Translations under genes and position numbers: made by a program
Part shown: one piece after another, positions 16,993 through 28,410 of the stretch
Position numbering within the stretch: position 1 is the first letter of the stretch
How the letters are laid out: the number at the start of each line of letters is the position of its first letter
NCBI GenBank assembly: GCA_949130485.1
Contig: OX422204.1
Span: 186,001 to 250,000 of the forward strand
DNA: 64,000 nucleotides
Reading direction: 5' to 3'
Source of the DNA: Agelas oroides
Lineage: Eukaryota; Porifera; Demospongiae; Agelasida; Agelasidae
Notes under the pieces: generated by a model
The model's database searches: none
Told to the model about the DNA's origin: nothing
What the model saw: the letters and a program-made list of their open reading frames with translations, nothing else

Positions 16993-17611
16993 TTAAAGGC
17001 CAAAATACACAAATATACACTTCGCATACCACAAATCCACATTGCGCTCACATCTGATGAAGGGCTCCTCTGTCATTCTCCTGACGATGAGCTTAACAAC
17101 ATTTCCACCATGTTTGATGATGGTGATGGCGTCTCTGTGAAGCATACCCTCAGTGTGGTTTCCATTAATCTCCAGCAGCTCATCACCACTCTAAGGCAAG
17201 AGACAGTGAGTCAGTTTGACACAGTAATCCCTCCCAGTATAACTCAGTAGTTATATAACTCAGTAGTTCCCCCAGCTAGTGTAACTCAGTAGTTCCCCCA
17301 GTAATCCCTCCCAGTATAACTCAGTAGTTCCCACAGTATAACTCAGTAGTTCCCCCAGTAATCCCTCCCAGTATAACTCAGTAGTTCCCCCAGCTAGTGT
17401 AACTCAGTAGTTCCCCCAGTATCCAAGGTAACACCAAGACTCTCTGGTGCCTACCTTGAGTCTGTTGTCTCTCTCAGCTGCCCCACCTTCTGCCATCCTC
17501 AACACATGCAGAGGAGCATTGTACTCGGCACCTCCACGGATACTGAACCCAAATCCCTGCCTGTCACGATGGATGTCAATGTGGTGTATCTCCTCCTCAT
17601 CATCATCATCA
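16993..17611 (-). CDS. Terminal PDZ domain exons of the MAGI-like part of the Ig/death/PDZ gene
   Basis: Two exons, 17611-17455 and 17190-16993 (stop), encode a complete PDZ domain. The carboxylate loop is GFGFSIRGG. VLRMAEGGAAERDNRLK and then SGDELLEINGNHTEGM and DAITIIKHGG follow. The pattern closely fits the last PDZ of MAGI scaffold proteins. The entering phase (two bases) matches only the exon ending at 18403, or its duplicate at 23577. After the PDZ about 20 residues precede the stop. An acidic run of Asp and Glu codons precedes the domain. Confidence 0.8.
17220..17430 (+). repeat. Tandem repeat in the last intron of the PDZ gene
   Basis: Irregular units built from CAGTAGTTCCCCCAG and TATAACTCAGTAGT alternate for about 200 bp between the two last PDZ exons. 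Confidence 0.8.
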
Positions 17612-18402
17612 CTGTATGTGTGTATGGAGGGGGGGGGGGGGGGAGTAGGGTGATATCAATGTAGTAGATTTACTCTTCATATGTATGAGACAGAGTACGT
17701 ATGGGTGTATACATGTATGAAACCACAAGATTATAACAAACAACTAAGCTAAGTTTTTTTTTGTTATAATCTCAAGGCCGTAGCCGCCGGTCTGGTTAGT
17801 CTGGTTCAACCAGACCTCATGGCTTGCTTGGCATCGCCAATTATCACCACTGCTCGTCGGACAACCACGCAAGACCAACACACGCATAGAGCGCACGACA
17901 TGCCACATGTTGAAACTTGCAAGGAGGCTGGAAACAGATCTCCAAGTCTTCCTCCCAATAGCTTCTGTTCTTCAAGTAAATGATTAGTCTCACAACTCTC
18001 ATCTGTGAGTGTGGCCTGCAAACAATTGGGAAGCCGAAGCCAGTGCTGTACAGTGCAATGGGCAGAGAAAGTAAAATAGATATTCATGTAGAAGTCTGTT
18101 GTCTGGCCGCCGACAAGCATCATTTTGGCCCCAAAACAATCTCATGATCCCTAAATTCAAGAAATTTTTGAGGGGGACATGCCCCCAGAACCCCCTTAGC
18201 TGTTGCACGCACTAGTAACCTGACAAATCTGATGGCTTGTAGTTTCATCAACAGGTGTGTTATGATGGTATACAAATACTGCAGCCACTTTGATCAAGAC
18301 TGATGCAGGCTTGGACAAAATCTGTGCAATGCTTGTTTACTTGAAACCACCCTGGTTAAAATGGGGCACCAGTCGCCACCCAAACCTCGGCCACTTTAGT
18401 AC

Positions 18403-21400
18403 CTTGCAATGTCACTGACGTTGGGGGAGATCTGTGGCGTCACCTGTCCCTCCAGGTCGTCAATGTCTGAAAAACAAGAAAAATGCAACACAGATCAAAG
18501 ACAAAAATATCAAATGACATTACACAACAATCTTTTTCGTAGAATTTTCAGTATTACTGCTATTCTCATGTTAGGGAAACTCCAGCAGAAATATTGTATA
18601 GATTCTAATTATCTGAACATCCAAATGCACAATATTAGCTGTTTGGATAATTAGACCGACTATAATATATATGGACATATGACTTATCTTGACCAGATAG
18701 GTAAGTGATTGCCCACATACACATGCACACACCTTCAGGCTGCTGCACAATGAGGTGGATGGAAGTGCCGGAGCTCTTGATGAGGGTGACAATGTCACCG
18801 TGGTCTACTTGCGACACATCCTGCCCGTTCACTGCCAGGAGCTCATCATAGACATACAGTTGGTTGCAGAGCTCTGCAGGGCTGTCTGGGACGAGACGAC
18901 CTGTGAGCGAGTGAGTGAGTGTGTGCGTGTGTGTGTGTGTGTGTGTGCACGTGTGTGTGTGTGTGCAGTTAGTAAGTACCTGTGCTTGTATGTGCATTGT
19001 GTACTTTCTACCTCACATAACACTGATGAGGGTAACCTGATATCAGGTTTCATACAGGGGGAGGTGCGCACTGGGATTCCCCCCTCCCACGGTCAGAGTT
19101 CCCCTCCCAGAAATTATGTAATTAAATCTAGTGGGTGCGCCAACACACATACACATCTACATCCCCCCCCCCCCCCCCCCCCTCCCAGGAAAAAATCCTG
19201 TATGAAACTATATAACACATGCACACAAGACATCTGTCCACTCACATATCATGCAGCCTGGACGCAGTGTGTTGGACTGAAGCACAAAGCCAAAACTGGT
19301 CTGAATGTTGGGTCGATCTACGGTGACTTCCCTGATGCCCTTAGGAGGGGGGGAACCAGGTGTCTCCTGCTGCTGGAGGGGAGCCTGTAAGGGAGGCACT
19401 GATTCTGTGTGTGTATGTTTGTGTGTGTGGAGGACAGTAAGATTGAACAGTTGTCCCTGTTTTGTTTGTGTGAAAACATTCACTTTATAGTAAGCTCCAT
19501 CACATAAATTATATTCAGTAAACAAATACCATAATTAATTAATAATTATAATAATTTTATAAATTGACATAAATGACCAAATATTTTACAGGAGGTGTAC
19601 GTAAAAATAGACAATTTGTACAAAATGACACAAGAAGCAAAATGATGTGTGAGTTTCACGTTAGAGAGCCAGCTGCCAGAAGGCTGAGGAAACTGATCGA
19701 CAATTCTGTTCCTTCTTCCCTAGCCTTTTATTTACATGCCATCAGCATATTCTGGGCGAGCAAGTTTCTGAGGTGCCAGAACTTACACTTCACATGAGTT
19801 GGAACTTTCACTGCATGCAGAACTGCCTGTACAGCATACACTTGGTGGAGGCTTCACAAGACAGTTACTTATGTGGCAAGCAGGGATGGGACCCTAGCAT
19901 ACTTTGACACTGTCCCTGATTATAAGATTGACACCAACCGCCAAAAGAGTGTTTGACACTGTCCCTGATTATAAGATTGACACCAACCGCCAAAAGAGTG
20001 TTTGACACTGTCCCTGATTATAAGATTGACACCAACCGCCAAAAGAGTGTTTGACACTGTCCCTGATTATAAGATTGACACCAACCGCCAAAAGAGTGTT
20101 TGACACTGTCCCTGATTATAAGATTGACACCAACCGCCAAAAGAGTGTTTGACACTGTCCCTGATTATAAGATTGACACCAAGTTGAACCGCCAAAAGAG
20201 TGTTTCATTTGTACATTGTCACAAATGCCACCTCACGTACTGTACTTGTGCCCAAACGTATTTCTGCTGTGTACGAATCAGAGAAATTTTCCGGGTACAA
20301 GTCAATTAGTATGTAAATTCATTTTTTGTTTCCTGAAAAAGGGGGGTGTATGAAGAGGGAGTATGAACTATTAGAAATTTTACAACACGTTAATCATACT
20401 GCACCTCTTCCTCCAACACATCCAGACACATGTACACACACACACACACACACACACACTCGACCTGGCAAGGGCATCTTCCTGCGTATACCCAGCACCA
20501 CTTCGCCCTGTGCTGCTGCCTCTCCCATCAGACCGATGACCTCGCGATGTGAAGCATCAATCACAGAAACACCATTGATGTGCGTAATCTCGTCACCAAC
20601 TATCAGTCGTCCATCCAGATCGGCTGCACCACCCTCCACAATTGCACCAACCGTCGCCTAAGAGAAGTGGAGGAAGACACAAATAAGGGGAGAGTGACAG
20701 CGTCCAATGGTTTGCTACTCTTAGAGTGAAAGTGCTTGACAAACAAACCACTGATGCTGACATATCTAAACACATACAAGTACAACTACTTAAGACAGAC
20801 AAGCACACACACTCTACAGTTTTTGCTAGCCAGTGGCAATTAATCCATGTTAATAAATTATGGAAATACATTTATATCACATCTTCCCATGCACTCACCT
20901 GTGACCCCACCTCTTTCCCTCCAGTGATTCTGAACCCAAAGCCTGACACCTGACGCATGAGTCGGATCTCCAGCACAGTAAATGGCTTACTCCAAGAGCG
21001 CAAGAGCATGTGCTCTTGCTCATCCCTCATCCTCTGGTGCTGGGAGCTGCCTGCCGGATATCCACCTGGGCGTGAGTAAAGGTGATACTGGGGGTAGGAG
21101 AATGAGGCATGGTGTTAGAAGCATTATTAATATTGGCAGGAAGATATTCTTAAACTTCAAGCTGAACAACAGCTGAACTATGCATGTTTATAGCCAGACT
21201 TTGTGGACAAAGTAATTACAACCACATGTACATTCAACTGACATGTAGTCAAGAGGCTGCTGATACTATTCGGAGCAACTGGGAGAAATATGTTCCAATT
21301 ACACTTTTCAGATCACCAAAATCCAGCCATAGTATCAATACATGTTGAAGACCAATGAAGGGTCAACTAACCTCAAGTTGAGCAGGTTTGGAAATCTGGC

Positions 21401-23240
21401 TACCAGCAATCTTCAACTGACGTGGATGAATGGTGATTCCAAGAGGCTCAACTACAAGTATAATGTAACAACAGATTTGAGACCAATACACTTTCTTCCA
21501 TAAGCTGTAAACATTGGACTCTTACCGACACTAAGTTCAGCTGGATTGGAAGTCTGACTACCGGCACAGTTGCTGACAACACAGCGGTAGCTCCCTTCAT
21601 TGGATTTCTGTACACTGGGGATGGTTATTGTGGAATTTTCTGCTCCTGGAAATCTCTCTGCACTGCATGGCTGCCACATCTCATTCTCAGGGCTTGCTTC
21701 ACTAGGTGGCTTCCACTCCCACTGGTAGCTCAGAGGTTGTATTCCAGTGGCTACAGTAGTGAACCTCACAGGTTTGCCTGGAACAGCATCCTTCATCTCT
21801 TGTGGATGTGTAGTGACTCTGGGACGATTGGCTGTAAATACAGATGCATGTGCAGAAAGTAGACACGGGTATGTTGCCTTCTTACAGTAAGTATACAAAT
21901 ACCATGTTATACATACTCTTACCAACACTAAGTTCAGCTGGATTGGAAGTCTGACTACCAGCACAGTTGCTGATGACACAGCGGTAGCTCCCTTCATTGG
22001 ACTTCTGCACACTGGGATTGGTTATTGTGGAACTGTCTGCGCCTGGGAACTTCTCCACATCACACGGCTGCCACTCACTATCATCAGTGGGTGGCTTCCA
22101 CTCCCACTGGTAGGTCAGAGGTCGTGTTGCAGTGGTTTGAGCAGTGAACGTCACAGGTTTACCTGGAACAACATTCTTCAAACCTTGTGGATGAATGGTG
22201 ATTCTTGGAGGCTCATCTACATGTAGAAATATGTGTGCAGGAAGCAAAATGTGTTTTCTTACACTTGGTACAAGCTGGTATATGGAAGTCCTCTATCCTT
22301 ACCAACAATAAGTTCAGCTGGTTTGGAAATCAGGGTATCAGCACAGTTGCTGACGACACAGTGGTAACTCCCTTCATTGGTCTTCTGCACACTGGGAATG
22401 GTTAGTGTAGGACCATCAGACCACTCTGGATCACATGGCTGCCACTCCTCACTCCCATCCTCCTCAGCTGGCTTCCACTGCCAATGGTAGTTCAGAGGAT
22501 CGGTTCCAGTGGCTTGGACAGTGAATGCCACAGGTTTACCAGGGCTGATTTCTTTCAGACTTTTGGGATGACTAGTGATCTTGGGAGGTTCATCTAAACA
22601 ATAATGGTAGACTTGTAAAGTACCTAATAATTCCCCCTACCACCCCTCCCCAATCCAGCCCCTTCCCTTAGGTTAGGCTGAAAATTCCATCATACCAAAT
22701 TGCACATGTAGCAGTGTTACAAAGTTTTGCATGGCCTCCACTTCCTCAACGGCAGCTTCCCTCTCTAACTCAAGTTGTTGCTTCTGGTCCTCAGCTTCCT
22801 GCAACCTGCGCTGTAGTTCAGCAACCTGAGGCTCAAGTTCAAGTAACTCTAACAGCTGCTCAGGAGTGCCATAAACTTGCTCATATGATCGAAGTTCACT
22901 CTTAAGCTGTGCCAGTGTAGCTTCCTTCTGTTTAACTTCTTCACTGAGACGACTAATGTTTAGGTTGCAGGATTCAATAAGTTGCAACCTGCTCTCTGAC
23001 TCCTCATGTATACTACTCAGTTGTTGCTGCAAGAAGTACAAATCAAAGGGATTTAGTAAAAACTTACATGACTATATATACAGTTGGTGCATGCATACCT
23101 CCATTTCTGTTTTTTCTGATGTAAGGGTGACTGTGAGTTGCACAAGCTTGCTGACTTGCTTCTGTTTGATGTTAAAGGAACAACTCAATTTTTCCTTCTC
23201 TTCATGCAACTGTTTCACTTCTTCATCTTTCTTCTTTAGT
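18403..23240 (-). CDS. Duplicated middle module (coiled coil, Ig x3, PDZ x2), copy 1, 5'-truncated
   Basis: Exons on the minus strand are 23240-23099 (5'-truncated coiled coil), 23026-22696, 22593-22303, 22216-21923, 21831-21526, 21451-21372, 21087-20899, 20657-20465, 19404-19246, 18900-18733 and 18466-18403. They encode a partial coiled coil, three Ig domains, a vestigial fourth, and two PDZ domains. The first coiled-coil exon is cut by the duplication junction, has no splice acceptor, and meets a TGA in frame just upstream. The exon ending the upstream module leaves two bases of phase, which none of these exons except the downstream 17611 exon accepts. In-frame transcripts from the upstream module would therefore skip this copy. 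It may be a dead copy, or be read from its own promoter. Base differences keep the frames open. Confidence 0.7.
19908..20200 (+). repeat. Minisatellite of about 49 bp inside duplication copy 1
   Basis: About six units of TTTGACACTGTCCCTGATTA followed by TAAGATTGACACCAACCGCC lie in a PDZ-gene intron. The last unit has a small insertion (AAGTTGAACC). The same array recurs unchanged in copy 2. Confidence 0.9.
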
Positions 23241-23241
23241 A

Positions 23242-26200
23242 AAAGTAAAATAGATATTCATGTAGAAGTCTGTTGTCTGGCCGCCGACAAGCATCATTTT
23301 GGCCCCAAAACAATCTCATGATCCCTAAATTCAAGAAATTTTTGAGGGGGACATGCCCCCAGAACCCCCTTAGCTGTTGCACGCACTAGTAACCTGACAA
23401 ATCTGATGGCTTGTAGTTTCATCAACAGGTGTGTTATGATGGTATACAAATACTGCAGCCACTTTGATCAAGACTGATGCAGGCTTGGACAAAATCTGTG
23501 CAATGCTTGTTTACTTGAAACCACCCTGGTTAAAATGGGGCACCAGTCGCCACCCAAACCTCGGCCACTTTAGTACCTTGCAATGTCACTGACGTTGGGG
23601 GAGATCTGTGGCGTCACCTGTCCCTCCAGGTCGTCAATGTCTGAAAAACAAGAAAAATGCAACACAGATCAAAGACAAAAATATCAAATGACATTACACA
23701 ACAATCTTTTTCGTAGAATTTTCAGTATTACTGCTATTCTCATGTTAGGGAAACTCCAGCAGAAATATTGTATAGATTCTAATTATCTGAACATCCAAAT
23801 GCACAATATTAGCTGTTTGGATAATTAGACCGACTATAATATATATGGACATATGACTTATCTTGACCAGATAGGTAAGTGATTGCCCACATACACATGC
23901 ACACACCTTCAGGCTGCTGCACAATGAGGTGGATGGAAGTGCCGGAGCTCTTGATGAGGGTGACAATGTCACCGTGGTCTACTTGCGACACATCCTGCCC
24001 GTTCACTGCCAGGAGCTCATCATAGACATACAGTTGGTTGCAGAGCTCTGCAGGGCTGTCTGGGACGAGACGACCTGTGAGCGAGTGAGTGAGTGTGTGC
24101 GTGTGTGTGTGTGTGTGTGTGCACGTGTGCGTGTGTGTGCAGTTAGTAAGTACCTGTGCTTGTATGTGCATTGTGTACTTTCTACCTCACATAACACTGA
24201 TGAGGGTAACCTGATATCAGGTTTCATACAGGGGGAGGTGCGCACTGGGATTCCCCCCTCCCACGGTCAGAGTTCCCCTCCCAGAAATTATGTAATTAAA
24301 TCTAGTGGGTGCGCCAACACACATACACATCTACATCCCCCCCCCCCCCCCCCCCTCCCAGGAAAAAATCCTGTATGAAACTATATAACACATGCACACA
24401 AGACATCTGTCCACTCACATATCATGCAGCCTGGACGCAGTGTGTTGGACTGAAGCACAAAGCCAAAACTGGTCTGAATGTTGGGTCGATCTACGGTGAC
24501 TTCCCTGATGCCCTTAGGAGGGGGGGAACCAGGTGTCTCCTGCTGCTGGAGGGGAGCCTGTAAGGGAGGCACTGATTCTGTGTGTGTATGTTTGTGTGTG
24601 TGGAGGACAGTAAGATTGAACAGTTGTCCCTGTTTTGTTTGTGTGAAAACATTCACTTTATAGTAAGCTCCATCACATAAATTATATTCAGTAAACAAAT
24701 ACCATAATTAATTAATAATTATAATAATTTTATAAATTGACATAAATGACCAAATATTTTACAGGAGGTGTACGTAAAAATAGACAATTTGTACAAAATG
24801 ACACAAGAAGCAAAATGATGTGTGAGTTTCACGTTAGAGAGCCAGCTGCCAGAAGGCTGAGGAAACTGATCGACAATTCTGTTCCTTCTTCCCTAGCCTT
24901 TTATTTACATGCCATCAGCATATTCTGGGCGAGCAAGTTTCTGAGGTGCCAGAACTTACACTTCACATGAGTTGGAACTTTCACTGCATGCAGAACTGCC
25001 TGTACAGCATACACTTGGTGGAGGCTTCACAAGACAGTTACTTATGTGGCAAGCAGGGATGGGACCCTAGCATACTTTGACACTGTCCCTGATTATAAGA
25101 TTGACACCAACCGCCAAAAGAGTGTTTGACACTGTCCCTGATTATAAGATTGACACCAACCGCCAAAAGAGTGTTTGACACTGTCCCTGATTATAAGATT
25201 GACACCAACCGCCAAAAGAGTGTTTGACACTGTCCCTGATTATAAGATTGACACCAACCGCCAAAAGAGTGTTTGACACTGTCCCTGATTATAAGATTGA
25301 CACCAACCGCCAAAAGAGTGTTTGACACTGTCCCTGATTATAAGATTGACACCAAGTTGAACCGCCAAAAGAGTGTTTCATTTGTACATTGTCACAAATG
25401 CCACCTCACGTACTGTACTTGTGCCCAAACGTATTTCTGCTGTGTACGAATCAGAGAAATTTTCCGGGTACAAGTCAATTAGTATGTAAATTCATTTTTT
25501 GTTTCCTGAAAAAGGGGGGTGTATGAAGAGGGAGTATGAACTATTAGAAATTTTACAACACGTTAATCATACTGCACCTCTTCCTCCAACACATCCAGAC
25601 ACATGTACACACACACACACACACACACACACTCGACCTGGCAAGGGCATCTTCCTGCGTATACCCAGCACCACTTCGCCCTGTGCTGCTGCCTCTCCCA
25701 TCAGACCGATGACCTCGCGATGTGAAGCATCAATCACAGAAACACCATTGATGTGCGTAATCTCGTCACCAACTATCAGTCGTCCATCCAGATCGGCTGC
25801 ACCACCCTCCACAATTGCACCAACCGTCGCCTAAGAGAAGTGGAGGAAGACACAAATAAGGGGAGAGTGACAGCGTCCAATGGTTTGCTACTCTTAGAGT
25901 GAAAGTGCTTGACAAACAAACCACTGATGCTGACATATCTAAACACATACAAGTACAACTACTTAAGACAGACAAGCACACACACTCTACAGTTTTTGCT
26001 AGCCAGTGGCAATTAATCCATGTTAATAAATTATGGAAATACATTTATATCACATCTTCCCATGCACTCACCTGTGACCCCACCTCTTTCCCTCCAGTGA
26101 TTCTGAACCCAAAGCCTGACACCTGACGCATGAGTCGGATCTCCAGCACAGTAAATGGCTTACTCCAAGAGCGCAAGAGCATGTGCTCTTGCTCATCCCT

Positions 26201-28410
26201 CATCCTCTGGTGCTGGGAGCTGCCTGCCGGATATCCACCTGGGCGTGAGTAAAGGTGATACTGGGGGTAGGAGAATGAGGCATGGTGTTAGAAGCATTAT
26301 TAATATTGGCAGGAAGATATTCTTAAACTTCAAGCTGAACAACAGCTGAACTATGCATGTTTATAGCCAGACTTTGTGGACAAAGTAATTACAACCACAT
26401 GTACATTCAACTGACATGTAGTCAAGAGGCTGCTGATACTATTCGGAGCAACTGGGAGAAATATGTTCCAATTACACTTTTCAGATCACCAAAATCCAGC
26501 CATAGCATCAATACATGTTGAAGACCAATGAAGGGTCAACTAACCTCAAGTTGAGCAGGTTTGGAAATCTGGCTACCAGCAATCTTCAACTGACGTGGAT
26601 GAATGGTGATTCCAAGAGGCTCGACTACAAGTATAATGTAACAACAGATTTGAGACCAATACACTTTCTTCCATAAGCTGTAAACATTGGACTCTTACCG
26701 ACACTAAGTTCAGCTGGATTGGAAGTCTGACTACCGGCACAGTTGCTGACAACACAGCGGTAGCTCCCTTCATTGGATTTCTGTACACTGGGGATGGTTA
26801 TTGTGGAATTTTCTGCTCCTGGAAATCTCTCTGCACTGCATGGCTGCCACATCTCATTCTCAGGGCTTGCTTCACTAGGTGGCTTCCACTCCCACTGGTA
26901 GCTCAGAGGTTGTATTCCAGTGGCTACAGTAGTGAACCTCACAGGTTTGCCTGGAACAGCATCCTTCATCTCTTGTGGATGTGTAGTGACTCTGGGACGA
27001 TTGGCTGTAAATACAGATGCATGTGCAGAAAGTAGACACGGGTATGTTGCCTTCTTACAGTAAGTATACAAATACCATGTTATACATACTCTTACCGACA
27101 CTAAGTTCAGCTGGATTGGAAGTCTGACTACCGGCACAGTTGCTGATGACACAGCGGTAGCTCCCTTCATTGGATTTCTGTACACTGGGGATGGTTATTG
27201 TGGAACTGTCTGCGCCTGGGAACTTCTCCACATCACACGGCTGCCACTCACTATCATCAGTGGGTGGCTTCCACTCCCACTGGTAGGTCAGAGGTCGTGT
27301 TGCAGTGGTTTGAGCAGTGAACGTCACAGGTTTACCTGGAACAACATTCTTCAAACCTTGTGGATGAATGGTGATTCTTGGAGGCTCATCTACATGTAGA
27401 AATATGTGTGCAGGAAGCAAAATGTGTTTTCTTACACTTGGTACAAGCTGGTATATGGAAGTCCTCTATCCTCACCAACAATAAGTTCAGCTGGTTTGGA
27501 AATCAGGGTATCAGCACAGTTGCTGACGACACAGTGGTAACTCCCTTCATTGGTCTTCTGCACACTGGGAATGGTTAGTGTAGGACCATCAGACCACTCT
27601 GGATCACATGGCTGCCACTCCTCACTCCCCTCCTCCTCAGCTGGCTTCCACTGCCAATGGTAGTTCAGAGGATCGGTTCCAGTGGCTTGGACAGTGAATG
27701 CCACAGGTTTACCAGGGCTGATTTCTTTCAGACTTTTGGGATGACTAGTGATCTTGGGAGGTTCATCTAAACAATAATGGTAGACTTGTAAAGTACCTAA
27801 TTCCCCCTACCACCCCTCCCCAATCCAGCCCCTTCCCTTAGGTTAGGCTGAAAATTCCATCATACCAAGTTGCACATGTAGCAGTGTTACAAAGTTTTGC
27901 ATGGCCTCCACCTCCTCAATGGCAGCTTCCCTCTCTAACTCAAGTTGTTGCTTCTGGTCCTCAGCTTCCTGCAACCTGCGCTGTAGTTCAGCAACCTGAG
28001 GCTCAAGTTCAAGTAACTCTAACAGCTGCTCAGGAGTGCCATAAACTTGCTCATATGATTGAAGTTCACTCTTAAGCTGTGCCACTGTAGCTTCTTTCTG
28101 TTTAACTTCTTCACTGAGACGACTAATGTTTAGGTTGCAGGATTCAATAAGTTGCAACCTGCTCTCTGACTCCTCTTTCATACTACTCAGTTGTTGCTGC
28201 AAGGAAGTACAAATCAAAAGGTATTCAGTAAAAACTTACATGACTATATACAGTTGGTGCATGCATACCTCCATTTCAGTTTTTTCTGATGTAAGGGTAA
28301 CTGTAAGTTGCACAAGCTTGCTGACTTGCTCCTGTTTGATGTTAAAGGAACAACTCAATTTTTCCTTCTCTTCATGTAACTGTTTCACTTCCTCATCTTT
28401 CTTCTTTAGT
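23242..28410. repeat. 5.17-kb direct tandem duplication, copy 2
   Basis: This is the second unit of the tandem pair. It continues into unique sequence at 28411, where the coiled-coil exon stays intact. That makes it the copy attached to the complete N-terminal half of the gene. Confidence 0.95.

Larger units (their letters stand above)
18068..23241. repeat. 5.17-kb direct tandem duplication, copy 1
   Basis: This copy aligns with 23242-28410 at a constant offset of 5173-5174 bp for most of its length. Differences are sparse up to about 22620 and more frequent, with small indels, between 22680 and 23240. The junction CTTCTTTAGT/AAAGTAAAAT at 23240 joins the inside of a coiled-coil exon to intron sequence. 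Confidence 0.95.

Noticed and set aside
18068-28410. The duplication as a plain assembly artefact
   Set aside because: Not fully excluded, but the conversion-like differences in Ig exons, the higher divergence near 22680-23240 and the exon-cutting junction fit a real tandem event better.
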